Positions 7,759 to 16,222 of a stretch of 64,000 nucleotides of DNA are shown here, piece after piece. Position 1 is the first letter of the stretch; every line of letters begins with the position of its first letter. The position numbers and the translations under genes are program-made. Origin of the DNA: Candidatus Saccharimonadota bacterium (GTDB lineage: Bacteria; Patescibacteriota; Saccharimonadia; Saccharimonadales; Saccharimonadaceae); assembly GCA_017431745.1 (NCBI GenBank), contig JAFRKK010000010.1, positions 124,001 through 188,000 on the forward strand, given 5' to 3'. Under the pieces are notes generated by a model. That model had not been told where the DNA came from. It did not search any database and was given only the letters and a program-made list of their open reading frames with translations.

Positions 7759-8403
7759 ATGCCAGGTTGGAATATTCATCTAGAAGCGGGGGAAAGGGTG
7801 GCGAAAAAACTAAAACTTACGGGCTTGAAACGTAGAGAGTTTTTGCTGGGGTGTATTTTGCCGGATATTAATAATGGGTATATTAATCGGGTAAAACGGC
7901 GAAAACATCATAAGGAAACGCACTATGCATATAACCAAAAGTCGTCCTTGAATTTTTATGCGGAAAACCGGGGTAAAATTGAGGAAAGAGACCCGATATT
8001 TTTGGGCTATTTGTTCCATCTTTATACGGATGGATTTTTTAACTATGATTTTTATCGAACGATTAAAAGGAGTAAGCCCCATGAAGAGTTGAGCCATGAT
8101 GAGAAAAGTGAGATTAAACATCATGATTTTTGGCTGTATGATTTGAATTTTCATCATGAATTAGGGGTGAAACATGGAGAGCTTCGGCAATTGGCTAGGC
8201 GCTCGAACCTAGTACCGATGGTGGAAATTACGCCAGAAGAGATTGAAGAAGTGGAAGGGATCTTGATAGCGGATGATTTGAATAATGATTTGAGAGGGTC
8301 GACATACTTGTTTTATAGTCGAAAGCGATTAGATGAACTGATGGAAGATATGATTGATAGTTTTATGAATGATTATGTGTATAAGAGGGGACGAAATGCC
8401 TGA
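7759..8403 (+). CDS. Zinc-dependent phospholipase C-like domain protein
   Basis: The 214-residue cytosolic protein resembles the zinc-dependent phospholipase C/nuclease P1-like fold: an early NIHLEAGERVAKKL helix, GCILPDINNG (metal-binding Asp), KHHKETHY (clustered His), and GYLFHLYTDGFFN (HxxxD), all likely zinc ligands. No signal peptide is seen. Related proteins are common in Firmicutes and CPR, but their substrate is unknown. The last 8 bp overlap the start of mutM, so the two are co-transcribed. The fold is likely; activity is not shown. Confidence 0.6.
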   Translation: MPGWNIHLEAGERVAKKLKLTGLKRREFLLGCILPDINNGYINRVKRRKHHKETHYAYNQKSSLNFYAENRGKIEERDPIFLGYLFHLYTDGFFNYDFYRTIKRSKPHEELSHDEKSEIKHHDFWLYDLNFHHELGVKHGELRQLARRSNLVPMVEITPEEIEEVEGILIADDLNNDLRGSTYLFYSRKRLDELMEDMIDSFMNDYVYKRGRNA

Positions 8404-9322
8404 GCTTCCTGAGGTAGAAACTATTAAACGAGGGCTTTTGAAGTTTATCGTGGGGAAGAAACTGGTAGATACGGAGATTTTGTGTGAAAAATCGTTTATT
8501 GGGGAGCCGGTGAGTGGTAAGGTGCTGGGACTTCGACGGTATGGGAAGGCGTTGGTGATTGACTTAGATTCGAGACATTCCTTGATGGTGCATTTAAGAA
8601 TGACTGGACAGCTGATCTGGTGGGACTCTTCTTTTAAAAAAGAAGAGTCCCAACGAGAAGAAAATAGAGTAATTTCAAAATCGAAAAGCGCGGTTTCCGA
8701 TTTTGAAATCGAACATAAACCCAGCTTCGCTGGGGGACATCCGAGTGACAACTTCATTTCCAGATTACCTAACAAACAAACGAGAGTAATTTTAAGGTTT
8801 GATAATGGAACTTTATTCTTTAATGACCAGCGGAAATTTGGATTTATTAAGGTGATGTCGACTGATGAAGTAGAGGAGGATGGGTTTATTAGAAAATTGG
8901 CGAAAGAGCCATGGAAGATGGGGGCGGAGGAGTTTTATGAAAAGTTACAGAAGCATAAGAATTCTATGATTAAGGCGATAATTTTGGACCAGACAGTGGT
9001 GTGCGGGCTGGGGAATATCTATGCGGATGAGGCTTTGTTTCAGGCGGGGATTCACCCAGAAAGAAGATGCGGAAAAGTGAGCTTGAGGGAGGCAGAGCAG
9101 TTGTTGGTGGCAGCGAGAGAAGTGATGGAGCGTTCGATTGATTCAGGAGGATCGACGATGGCGACTTATGTGAAAGCGGATGGAACGAGGGGGGACTATC
9201 TGGAATTATTTGCGCAAGTTTTTGGACGGACTGGAAAGCCCTGCGTAAAATGTGGGAATGAAATTGTAAAAATTCGAGTGGCGGGGCGAGGAACACATAT
9301 TTGTAGGAGGTGTCAGAAATGA
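8396..9322 (+). CDS. mutM: Formamidopyrimidine-DNA glycosylase with a palindromic in-frame insert
   Basis: MutM/Fpg removes 8-oxoguanine and FaPy lesions. The start at 8396 is required because the mature protein must begin PELPEVETI, whose Pro is the catalytic nucleophile. Other hallmarks are MVHLRMTGQL, the helix-two-turn-helix region with GLGNIYADEALF, and a C-terminal zinc finger CVKCGNEI...HICRRC. Residues about 76-122, between GQLIWW and TRVILRFDNG, are extra relative to the family and are encoded by three hairpins (8622-8734). At 308 residues it is about 35-40 longer than usual. It overlaps the gene before by 8 bp and holA by 3 bp. Confidence 0.95.
   Translation: MPELPEVETIKRGLLKFIVGKKLVDTEILCEKSFIGEPVSGKVLGLRRYGKALVIDLDSRHSLMVHLRMTGQLIWWDSSFKKEESQREENRVISKSKSAVSDFEIEHKPSFAGGHPSDNFISRLPNKQTRVILRFDNGTLFFNDQRKFGFIKVMSTDEVEEDGFIRKLAKEPWKMGAEEFYEKLQKHKNSMIKAIILDQTVVCGLGNIYADEALFQAGIHPERRCGKVSLREAEQLLVAAREVMERSIDSGGSTMATYVKADGTRGDYLELFAQVFGRTGKPCVKCGNEIVKIRVAGRGTHICRRCQK
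8622..8734. repeat. Three-hairpin insert, subfamily D, in frame inside mutM
   Basis: Hairpin 1 (8622-8651) pairs GGGACTCTTCTTTT with AAAAGAAGAGTCCC. Hairpin 2 (8672-8709) pairs ATTTCAAAATCG with CGATTTTGAAAT. Hairpin 3 (8720-8734) is CCCAGC-TTC-GCTGGG. The order of a CTTT-type hairpin followed by a second hairpin about 20-40 bases later recurs between genes at 12341-12420 and 19780-19856. Confidence 0.75.
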
Positions 9323-9924
9323 TCAAGATATTTACTGGCGAAGACAGAGTGAAGGCGGGGCGTGAAATTGAGCGGGAGCTAGGTGCTAGTTATGAGGTGA
9401 TTGAAGGGGCGGATTTGGCTACGGGGGATTTGCCGAGCATTTTTCGAGGGGCTTCGTTATTTGATGAGAAGAGGCGGATTTTAATTCGGGACTTATCACC
9501 TAATAAAGCGGTGTTTGAGGAGTTGGTGAACTATATTGATACGCCGCACCAGGTGATTATTTTGGAGTTGAAGTTGGATAAGCGAGCAAAAGCATATAAA
9601 GATTTGAAAGATAAGGTTGAGATTCGGGAATTTAAATTGGCTACGAACCAAAATTATGGGTTGGTGTTTGATATTTATCGAACGGCGAAGCGAGATGGTA
9701 AGCGTGCAGTTGAGATGTTAGGCAAGATTAAACAAGATGAAGAACCAATTCGGTTTTGTGGTTTATTAATTTCGCAGGCGTTGAAGGATTATGCGAGAAA
9801 TCCGGGGGCAAAAGAAAAGAGAGCTTTGAAAGAGCTCTCTAGGTTAGATTTGGATTTGAAATCTACTTCTTACTCGCCTTGGCTGTTGATTGAGGCTTTT
9901 TTGCTGCGGGTTTCTTCGCTGTAG
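9319..9924 (+). CDS. holA: DNA polymerase III delta subunit-like protein (HolA, short)
   Basis: The 201-residue product begins MIKIFTGEDRVKAGREIERE and has an N-terminal domain reading GASLFDEKRRILIRDLS, similar to the start of HolA, the clamp-loader subunit that opens the sliding clamp. Mid-protein helices and ISQALKDYAR fit domain III. It is much shorter than usual (about 330 residues). Its neighbour rpsT is a frequent partner of holA in bacteria, which supports the call. The ATG at 9319 has AGGAGG at 9305-9310 and overlaps the mutM stop. Its 3' end overlaps the convergent rpsT by 62 bp. Confidence 0.65.
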   Translation: MIKIFTGEDRVKAGREIERELGASYEVIEGADLATGDLPSIFRGASLFDEKRRILIRDLSPNKAVFEELVNYIDTPHQVIILELKLDKRAKAYKDLKDKVEIREFKLATNQNYGLVFDIYRTAKRDGKRAVEMLGKIKQDEEPIRFCGLLISQALKDYARNPGAKEKRALKELSRLDLDLKSTSYSPWLLIEAFLLRVSSL

Positions 9925-10222
9925 CTTTTTTTGCAGCTGGCTTTTTCGCAGCTGGTTTTTTGGCAGATTTTTCCAACTTAACGCCGGCAGCTTTGGCAAT
10001 TTCGTGTAATTTAGCTTTGCGACGAGCAGCGGTGTTTTTCTTGAGTAAATCTTTTTTGACAGCTTTATCGTATTCAGATTGAGCTTTGCTTAAAGTTTTG
10101 GCAGAAGGGTTTTTCTTGAAAGCTTTAAGAGCAGCCTTGATGTCTTTCTTGATTTGTTCGTTGTGCTCGGTGCGCTTTTCAGCCTGACGAGCAGCCTTTT
10201 TGGCAGATTTAATAATCGGCAT
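9863..10222 (-). CDS. rpsT: Small ribosomal subunit protein bS20 with Lys/Ala tail
   Basis: This 16S rRNA-binding protein starts MPIIKSAKKAARQAEKR and keeps the three-helix S20 body to about residue 85. Residues about 86-119 are a low-complexity tail of AKKPA-type repeats not present in the standard 85-90-residue protein; it is highly basic and may add rRNA contacts. The gene overlaps the 3' end of holA by 62 bp, so the tail is encoded opposite the holA C-terminus. The start follows AGGAAG. Confidence 0.93.
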   Translation of the reverse strand: MPIIKSAKKAARQAEKRTEHNEQIKKDIKAALKAFKKNPSAKTLSKAQSEYDKAVKKDLLKKNTAARRKAKLHEIAKAAGVKLEKSAKKPAAKKPAAKKATAKKPAAKKPQSTAKASKK

Positions 10223-10357
10223 TTTCTTCCTATATGATTAAAATTAATTAGTTTTAGTCATTATACCGCATTTTAATGAAAAAGTAAAGGGTAAACTCGG
10301 TAATAAACTCTTGCGATTTTGAAACGCTCGTGCTAATATGGTAGAAGAAGGATAAAA

Positions 10358-12334
10358 ATGCCAGAAGATAATACAGCTGCTACACCAAGTATTCCACCGG
10401 TAGATCCTGCGGTTGCTACGCCGGATGTTAACTCTGTGTCGGAAGCCAATGCTGCGCCGGTTCAGTCGGCAGCGCCAGCTGATTCAGTGGTGGTTGACCC
10501 AACGGTAATGTCGGAAGCGCCGGCGCCGGTTGAGGATGGTCGTAAGGATATTTATACGGAGGTAGCTGGAAAAATTCGTGATTCGAAAAATGTTTTAATT
10601 GCGCTATCTTCGGACCCGTCGGTAGATGAAATGGCGGCAGCGATTGGGCTGTCGTTATATTTGGATAAACTAGGCAAAAGAGCGACGGCGATTTATTCTG
10701 GTACGACGCCGAATGCTTTGGAATTTTTGAAGCCAGAAGAAACTTTTGAATCTTCTGCGGACACTTTGCAGGATTTTGTGATTGCGCTTTCTAAAGACAA
10801 GGCGGACCATTTACGGTATAAATTAGATGGTGATTATGTGAAAATTTACATTACGCCATATAAGGCGCGGATTTCAGAAGAAGATTTGGAATTCTCGTAT
10901 GGTGATTATAATGTAGATTTGGTGCTGGCGCTAGATGTAGCGAATGGAATTGATTTAGATGCGGCGCTTAGGGAACATGGGCGGATTATGCATGATGCGG
11001 TAATTATTAATGTGACGACGGGAAATCCAGGGAAATTTGGTGAAATAGAATGGAGCGATAAGCACGCTAGTTCAGTTTCGGAGATGATTGCCAAGTTGCT
11101 TTATAATGTATCAGGGGCGGAAGTTAGCAAAGAAGAAGCGACGGCGTTTTTGACTGGTATTGTGGCAGCGACGAATAGGTTTTCAAATGCTGGAACAACG
11201 CCGGAGACGATGCAAATTGCCTCGAAGTTGATGAAATCTGGAGCAAATCAACAGTTAGTATCAAAGAATATTACACCAGATATCGAAAATGAAATGATGT
11301 CTTTGTCTGATGAAGGTGATGAAACTGATGAGATTACGGAAATTAATGAGGCTGATGTGGCTGACGAGAAGTCTTCGGAAAAGGACGATGCGGCAAGTTT
11401 AGATATTGAGCACAAGAGCAATGATGAAGCTGAGGATGTTGATAGGGTTGAGAGTACTGATAAGGTTGAGAGTGCTGAGGGTGACTTAGCTGATGAAAAT
11501 AAAGAACCACAGGATAAAGCCAGTGAAGATTTAAAGGCCAAGGCGGAACCCGAGAATGATAAGAGTGAGCAAAAGGATGAATCCGCTGAATCTGGCGAGG
11601 ATAATTCTTTGTTAGATGATTTGAAAGCGGCAGAGGAGAGTTTGTCGTACGCGGGAGCGGAGGCGGTACCAGAGACGAAGAAAGAGACAGTAAAAATTGA
11701 CAGCGAGAATGGCACATCGAATATGGATGAGGTAAAGCCTGAGGTTGCGCCAGCTAACCCTGAGGAACAGGCGGTAGAGGCACCGGCCGGTGAGAAGGTG
11801 TTAAAACCGAGCGATGATTTTGATTCAACTCCGATGACGGTAGAAGACGAAAACAAATACGGGAAAATGTTAGAGGATGCACTAGGAAGCGTGAATGGTA
11901 CAGAGAGTGCACCAGAGGCTTCTACGGCTACTGATGCGGCAACTGCTGATGCGGCAGCACCAGTTGAGAATCCGGCAGCGACGGCAGCGCCAGCAGTTCC
12001 GGAAAATCCAGAAATTAACGGTGTACCAGAGATGAATTATATGCCAATGCCAGATGAGCAGATTTTGCCACCACCGCCAGCTCCGCCGATTGATATGTCG
12101 GGGGTAATGCCGGCGAGTGAACCAGTAGTACCGGCGACTCCAGCTGAATCGGTTGCTCAACCCGTGGCGTCAGCTACGCCGACCGAACCAGTAACGCCGA
12201 TTGAACCAGCTGCACCGGCAGCAGAATCTGAGCCAACTTCACTTGGTGAACAGCCAGCGATGCAGGATCAAGTGTATAATCCGCAAGCAGCACAGGGCGC
12301 TGATCCAGGGGCATTCAAGATTCCGGGAATGTAA
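10358..12334 (+). CDS. Degenerate DHH-family phosphoesterase with long acidic, Pro/Ala-rich extensions
   Basis: The 658-residue product has a Pro/Ala/Val-rich N-terminus (1-60), a DHH-like domain (about 65-315), an acidic Glu/Asp/Ser-rich stretch (about 320-470) and a Pro/Ala-rich C-terminus. In the domain, KNVLIALSSDPSVDEMAAAI lines up with the first metal motif of DHH enzymes and DLVLALDVANG with the second, but the DHH triad itself is replaced (INVTTGNPGKFG), so catalysis is doubtful. Such degenerate DHH proteins occur in CPR genomes; their role is unknown. It has a GAAGGA ribosome binding site and is followed by two hairpins. Confidence 0.6.
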   Translation: MPEDNTAATPSIPPVDPAVATPDVNSVSEANAAPVQSAAPADSVVVDPTVMSEAPAPVEDGRKDIYTEVAGKIRDSKNVLIALSSDPSVDEMAAAIGLSLYLDKLGKRATAIYSGTTPNALEFLKPEETFESSADTLQDFVIALSKDKADHLRYKLDGDYVKIYITPYKARISEEDLEFSYGDYNVDLVLALDVANGIDLDAALREHGRIMHDAVIINVTTGNPGKFGEIEWSDKHASSVSEMIAKLLYNVSGAEVSKEEATAFLTGIVAATNRFSNAGTTPETMQIASKLMKSGANQQLVSKNITPDIENEMMSLSDEGDETDEITEINEADVADEKSSEKDDAASLDIEHKSNDEAEDVDRVESTDKVESAEGDLADENKEPQDKASEDLKAKAEPENDKSEQKDESAESGEDNSLLDDLKAAEESLSYAGAEAVPETKKETVKIDSENGTSNMDEVKPEVAPANPEEQAVEAPAGEKVLKPSDDFDSTPMTVEDENKYGKMLEDALGSVNGTESAPEASTATDAATADAAAPVENPAATAAPAVPENPEINGVPEMNYMPMPDEQILPPPPAPPIDMSGVMPASEPVVPATPAESVAQPVASATPTEPVTPIEPAAPAAESEPTSLGEQPAMQDQVYNPQAAQGADPGAFKIPGM

Positions 12335-12340
12335 CTTCTT

Positions 12341-12420
12341 GGACTTTCTTTGTAAAGAAAGTCCAGCAAAGAAACTTTAGCAAGAAAAACGAATTGGAAG
12401 TGAATTCCAATTCGTTTTTT
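12341..12420. repeat. Two-hairpin cassette, subfamily D, with terminator
   Basis: Hairpin 1 is GGACTTTCTTTG-TAAAGAAAGTCC (12341-12364). Hairpin 2 (12387-12420) has the apex GGAAGTGAATTCC, arms ACGAATT/AATTCGT and a T-run. The spacer AGCAAAGAAACTTTAGCAAG is echoed at 19800. It probably terminates the DHH gene. Confidence 0.75.
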
Positions 12421-12453
12421 GATTATAATGAAATAGTTGGTTCCGAACAGATT

Positions 12454-12530
12454 TGGCGGATCCGACGAGACTCGAACTCGCGACCTCTGCCGTGACAGGG
12501 CAGCGCTCTAACCAACTGAGCTACGAATCC
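12454..12530 (-). tRNA. tRNA-Asp (GTC)
   Basis: The minus strand folds into a full cloverleaf: acceptor GGATTCG/CGGATCC, D arm GCTCAGTTGGTTAGAGC, anticodon loop CTGTCAC (GTC), T arm with TTCGAGTC, discriminator G and an encoded CCA. Confidence 0.97.
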
Positions 12531-12579
12531 AACCTACTTGGTATTATAACGTATTTTAGATGAGAAATCAAGAGCAAAA

Positions 12580-13347
12580 CTACTTAATAACACCGAGGAT
12601 GCCGCGTAGAGCGTAGGCGGTATCTTCGTGACTTCGGACGGTGATGGTGTCGATACCCATTTCGACTACTGGATAATCATTGCCGCCGGGCTGGGTCATG
12701 TCACCGAAGTAAAGAATGTCTTCTTTTTTGACGTTTAGCTCTTCGAGCAGGTGAGTCATGCCGAAGACTTTGTTCATACCAGGAGTGATGGCGTTAATTG
12801 AAGTGGTGCCACCGATTTCATAATCAAATTCAGGGGCGAGTTCTTTGCAGCGGGCAACGATTTTTTCGCGTTTTTTACAGTCGGGGTCCCAGGCATATTT
12901 TTCTTCGGTACCAGCTTTTTGGCCAAGGGCCGAGAAGGTGACTTGGGAAAGACGATTTTCGATGATTTCGTCGCCTGGCTGAAGTTTATCCTCTTCCCAA
13001 TAACCGAGCTCTTTGGCGGATTGCTCGATGGTTTTGCTGATTTTTTGGACTTGTTCGTCGGTCAAGGGGTAATTATAAACTTGAACCCAGTCGTTTTTTT
13101 CGATGTCAAATTTGTAGTATTGAGTGCCCTGGGCGACGAATAAATGGAGATGAGAGAGTTGTTCGGGGATAGGATTAGGAAGCCTGTCGACGATTTGAAT
13201 TAAAAATTGGTCAAATTTTTGGCCGGAGATTGGGCAAATCTCAAAATGGTCGAGACATTTAACTAGTAGTTCAGCGATATCGTCTGTGATGGGCGTTTTC
13301 GCTACATTTAAGGTTTGGTCTATGTCGAATGATAATACTTTTTTCAT
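12580..13347 (-). CDS. HAD-IIB family phosphatase, eukaryotic phosphomannomutase-like
   Basis: The 255-residue protein starts KVLSFDIDQTLN (HAD motif I, DxDxT), has CPISGQKFDQF (motif II Ser), ENRLSQVTFSALGQKA, GGTTSINAITPGMNK (motif III Lys) and YFGDMTQPGGND (motif IV Asp). The ENRLSQVTFS and TTSINAITP blocks are closest to eukaryotic-type phosphomannomutase (PMM), so mannose/glucose phosphate isomerisation is one possibility and sugar-phosphate hydrolysis another. The start is 10 nt from a TATAAT box, with GGAGGT in between. It is divergent from tpiA. Confidence 0.75.
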   Translation of the reverse strand: MKKVLSFDIDQTLNVAKTPITDDIAELLVKCLDHFEICPISGQKFDQFLIQIVDRLPNPIPEQLSHLHLFVAQGTQYYKFDIEKNDWVQVYNYPLTDEQVQKISKTIEQSAKELGYWEEDKLQPGDEIIENRLSQVTFSALGQKAGTEEKYAWDPDCKKREKIVARCKELAPEFDYEIGGTTSINAITPGMNKVFGMTHLLEELNVKKEDILYFGDMTQPGGNDYPVVEMGIDTITVRSHEDTAYALRGILGVIK

Positions 13348-13365
13348 AATACCTCCATTATATCA

Positions 13366-13374
13366 TGTTATAAT
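13366..13374 (+). promoter_or_regulatory. Extended -10, leaderless-type promoter for tpiA
   Basis: TGT-TATAAT ends 7 nt before the tpiA ATG; there is no ribosome binding site. Confidence 0.65.
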
Positions 13375-13380
13375 AAGGCT

Positions 13381-14151
13381 ATGAAAACATATGTAGTGGG
13401 CAATTGGAAGCTGAATTTTACAGTTGGTGAGGCTTCCATCTATCTTCACAAACTGTTAAAAGCAATGCCAAATTATCGAGATATGGAAGTGGTGGTAGCG
13501 CCTTCTTTGATTGCGCTTCAACCGTTGTCTTTGCAGGTGGATCGGCATAAAATGAAATTGGCCGCTCAAAATGGATTTTACCGCGATTATGGAGCGTTTA
13601 CAGGGGAAGTGTCGTTTTCGCAACTGAGGGGGATTGTGGATTATGCAATTATTGGGCACTCGGAAAGACGCTATATTTTGCGCGAGGACGATAAAATGAT
13701 TGCGAAAAAAGTGGCGGCCTCAGTCCGAAATAAGATTAAGCCGATTTTATGTATTGGGGAGACAGAGAGCGAGCGAGCATTTGGTGAAACGAAAGACGTG
13801 ATTCGGGATCAGTTACTTGGCGGATTATCGGAAATCGGTGATGATATGGTGGAAAAAGTGATAATTGCCTATGAACCAGTATGGGCGATTTCTTCTGGAA
13901 AAGAAGCTAAACTAGCTTCGCCAGACGAGATTTCTGAGGTAGTAAAGTTGATTCGGAAAATATTAACTGATACTTATGGAAAGAAAGTGGCAGAAAATGT
14001 GCCGGTGTTGTTTGGTGGGAGCGTGAATCCATCAAATGCGGGAGGTTACTTGACGGTGCCAGGGGTGAACGGCTTGTTGGTTGGGGGTGCAAGTTTGATT
14101 TTGAGCGAGTTTACTGATATAATAGAGACAGCTAAACGAGTGAGAGCATGA
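13381..14151 (+). CDS. tpiA: Triosephosphate isomerase
   Basis: The 256-residue glycolytic enzyme interconverts dihydroxyacetone phosphate and glyceraldehyde 3-phosphate. It has the active-site Lys in GNWKLN (residue 8), the His in IGHSERR, the catalytic Glu in AYEPVWAISSGK and the phosphate-binding GGSVNPSNAG. The length is normal. The start lies 7 nt after the -10 box, predicting a leaderless mRNA. The stop overlaps the next start by 4 bp (ATGA). Confidence 0.97.
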   Translation: MKTYVVGNWKLNFTVGEASIYLHKLLKAMPNYRDMEVVVAPSLIALQPLSLQVDRHKMKLAAQNGFYRDYGAFTGEVSFSQLRGIVDYAIIGHSERRYILREDDKMIAKKVAASVRNKIKPILCIGETESERAFGETKDVIRDQLLGGLSEIGDDMVEKVIIAYEPVWAISSGKEAKLASPDEISEVVKLIRKILTDTYGKKVAENVPVLFGGSVNPSNAGGYLTVPGVNGLLVGGASLILSEFTDIIETAKRVRA

Positions 14152-14867
14152 ATAAAAGATACATAGATTTTGTACCAGCAAAAAAAGCTTCGGGCAAACC
14201 TAAGGGGCAAGCAGTGCGTGTTAAGGTGGCGCAGCCGCGAGCGGCAATGGTGACTAGAACTACGGTAACCAAAACAGTAGTGGCCGGAGCGGTGGCAGAG
14301 CCAGCTCCAGTGAAGCCGGTGGCACGGGAAGTAGTACCGCGGAGAGTAGCGCAATCTGTTCCGCAGATGACAGAGCCAGCAATACACAAGATGCCGACAG
14401 AGAAAAAACCAGTGCTGGGAGTGGTAGAAGATTTGAATTCGCATTTCGTGGAAACTAATGTGCCGAAACGGCCACTAAGCGAGAAACCAGTTGTAAGGGC
14501 TAAGGCGACAGAGGCGAAGCAGCAAAAAGTAAAGGCTAGAGTGCTTAGGCCAGCAGCTAAACCAAAGGCAAAGCCTGTAGCCAAACTGACCCCTGTTAAG
14601 CCGGTGGAAAAGCCGGTGGAAAACTCTACCTATAAACCGCCGAAATCACCGTTTATTAACCAGAATAAAGTAGTGAAAAGACCGCTTTCTGGGAACATTT
14701 ATAAAAAGCAGATTACAGAGGCAGTAAAAGAAGAACCGAAGGGTCCGGTGACGATTATTGCGAAGCCAGAAAAAGATAGACACATTGGAATTATTGTGAC
14801 GATTATTATTACGATTATTTTGGGGGCGGCTGCAGGGACTGTTGCGTTTCTGTTGTTGCCAAAATAG
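14148..14867 (+). CDS. Basic, Pro/Lys-rich protein with a C-terminal membrane anchor
   Basis: The 239-residue product belongs to no family I recognise. Residues 1-200 are low-complexity, rich in Lys, Pro, Ala and Val, with PVKPVEKPVE-type stretches. Residues about 205-236 (HIGIIVTIIITIILGAAAG...) form a single membrane helix at the very C-terminus, with the basic part likely in the cytosol (tail-anchored topology). It overlaps tpiA by 4 bp and should be co-expressed with it; the function is unknown. Confidence 0.65.
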   Translation: MNKRYIDFVPAKKASGKPKGQAVRVKVAQPRAAMVTRTTVTKTVVAGAVAEPAPVKPVAREVVPRRVAQSVPQMTEPAIHKMPTEKKPVLGVVEDLNSHFVETNVPKRPLSEKPVVRAKATEAKQQKVKARVLRPAAKPKAKPVAKLTPVKPVEKPVENSTYKPPKSPFINQNKVVKRPLSGNIYKKQITEAVKEEPKGPVTIIAKPEKDRHIGIIVTIIITIILGAAAGTVAFLLLPK

Positions 14868-14895
14868 GGGAGAATGTGATATAATTGGTGGGTAT

Positions 14896-14973
14896 GGTGG
14901 GATTAGCTCAGATGGTTAGAGCGTCTGATTGTGGTCCAGAAGGTCACCGGTTCAATCCCGGTATCCCACCCCA
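14896..14973 (+). tRNA. tRNA-His (GTG)
   Basis: The acceptor GTGGGAT/ATCCCAC, anticodon loop TTGTGGT (GTG), T arm GGTTCAATCC and encoded CCA are all visible. The extra G at 14896 can pair with C73, the G-1 identity element of tRNA-His. A TGATATAAT -10 box lies upstream at about 14878. Confidence 0.97.
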
Positions 14974-14990
14974 TAAAGGTATTTTTGCTA

Positions 14991-15065
14991 GCGGGTGTAG
15001 TACAGCGGTTAGTATGCAAGTTTTCCAAACTTGAGATAGGGTTTCGACTACCCTCACCCGCACCA
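14991..15065 (+). tRNA. tRNA-Gly (TCC)
   Basis: The acceptor GCGGGTG/CACCCGC, anticodon loop TTTCCAA (TCC), T arm GGTTTCGACTACC, discriminator A and encoded CCA form a normal cloverleaf. It lies 17 bp after tRNA-His and is probably co-transcribed. Confidence 0.95.
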
Positions 15066-15070
15066 ATTGA

Positions 15071-15096
15071 AAAGGCACGTTTAAGTGCTTTTTTTG
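15071..15096 (+). terminator. Terminator after the tRNA-His/tRNA-Gly pair
   Basis: AAAGGCAC-GTTT-AAGTGCTTTTTTT forms a short hairpin followed by a T-run. Confidence 0.75.
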
Positions 15097-15115
15097 TGGG
15101 AATATGTTATAACTA

Positions 15116-15144
15116 TTGACAAAACATAAGAAGTGTGCTATAAT
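15116..15144 (+). promoter_or_regulatory. Full consensus promoter, copy 1
   Basis: TTGACA (15116-15121), a 17-bp spacer and TATAAT (15139-15144). It shares ACTATTGACA at its start and AGTGTG just before the -10 with the promoter at 16223, so the two genes are likely co-regulated. Confidence 0.85.
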
Positions 15145-15207
15145 GGGGGCAATCCGTACGTTAACATGTTTTGCTTCGATCACGAATTTGAAGGGAAGGT
15201 GAACAAA

Positions 15208-16128
15208 ATGGCAAAAAAGGATCATTTAAGATGGAATAAGAAGGAAGCTGTATCTGATGAAGTTATCGATGTTCCAGAGGTTGAGGTGGAAACCAATAAT
15301 GAACCTACTGGAATCGAGGCTCGCTTGAGAGAGGAGCGCGAGAAATGTGAGGCAATGCCGAACGACGAACTCATAGATTACACGCTTCAGACTCTGGAGA
15401 ACCTTTGGTCTTCTCATGAACAGAGAGAAAAGCTCGCAGAGAGCATTAGGCCTCTGGAGGATAAGGTCAAGGAGCAGTCTATTCAAATTTCGGATGATGA
15501 AAAAGATAAGAAAGAGCTGATAGACAAGATAACCGAACTGAAGGAAAAGATTGGAAATCTTGAGCGAAAGGCTGCTTTGGTCGATAAGCTTGAGGAGCAA
15601 GTTTCGGATCTTCAGGGTGAGATAAAAGATAAGGATGATGCTATGGACACCATGAAGGTGAACTATGGTTCTTCCGTTGAAAAGCTGGAGTCAGAACTCG
15701 CTGCCACTAAGACCGAAAATGCAACGCTGCAGGAAGAGAATGAAAAATTTCTGAATACGATCAACCATCTCAATGACGAACTCGATGTTGCCGTGAGAGC
15801 AAATTTTGCTGGATTGAATATCCGTTCTATAACAGGCGATATGGAGCAGAGGCTGTCTGACGTAAGAAAGAAGTATAAGAAAGTTCTTATGCAGGACGTC
15901 GAGAATATGGTGGAAGATATGTTCAATGCATCTACTGATGCAATCGCGGCCGCAGACGATTCAATTAAGGGTCAGGAAGAAGCGGCGAAGGCTCTCGAGG
16001 CAGCAGAAGAAGAACTCAAGAAGCGCAAGACAATAAGTGAGCTGAACGAGTATTCTGTAGAAGAAGCTGAAAAAGCCGTAGAAGCAGCTAGAAGAAACTA
16101 TGAAAAGGTCCAATCGAAGCAGAAATAG
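15208..16128 (+). CDS. Cytosolic coiled-coil protein
   Basis: The 306-residue product is highly charged and helical. A long coiled coil runs from about residue 60 to 205 (repeated E/K/L heptads), followed by a second helical block (about 225-306). No signal peptide or membrane helix is seen. It resembles SMC- or tropomyosin-like coiled coils only by composition; no enzymatic motif is present. The ATG at 15208 has GGGAAGGTG upstream, so the longer frame from 15133 is rejected. Codon use is more balanced (more AAG, CTC, GAG) than in housekeeping genes, similar to the gene at 16437. The function is unknown. Confidence 0.7.
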   Translation: MAKKDHLRWNKKEAVSDEVIDVPEVEVETNNEPTGIEARLREEREKCEAMPNDELIDYTLQTLENLWSSHEQREKLAESIRPLEDKVKEQSIQISDDEKDKKELIDKITELKEKIGNLERKAALVDKLEEQVSDLQGEIKDKDDAMDTMKVNYGSSVEKLESELAATKTENATLQEENEKFLNTINHLNDELDVAVRANFAGLNIRSITGDMEQRLSDVRKKYKKVLMQDVENMVEDMFNASTDAIAAADDSIKGQEEAAKALEAAEEELKKRKTISELNEYSVEEAEKAVEAARRNYEKVQSKQK

Positions 16129-16142
16129 GACTAATGTACGGG

Positions 16143-16170
16143 GAAAGGTCGACCATAGGTCGGCCTTTTT
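16143..16170 (+). terminator. Terminator after the coiled-coil gene
   Basis: AAAGGTCGACC-ATA-GGTCGGCCTTTTT is a strong stem followed by a T-run. Confidence 0.85.
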
Positions 16171-16222
16171 CATGTTTTAAACATAAGCGGGTTGCTTTGT
16201 TGTGGAATACCTTGTAAAACTA

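Noticed and set aside
11248-11856. A 202-codon minus-strand frame opposite the acidic part of the DHH-like protein
   Set aside because: Ser/Leu-rich mirror of a Glu/Asp-rich coding region; no start signals.
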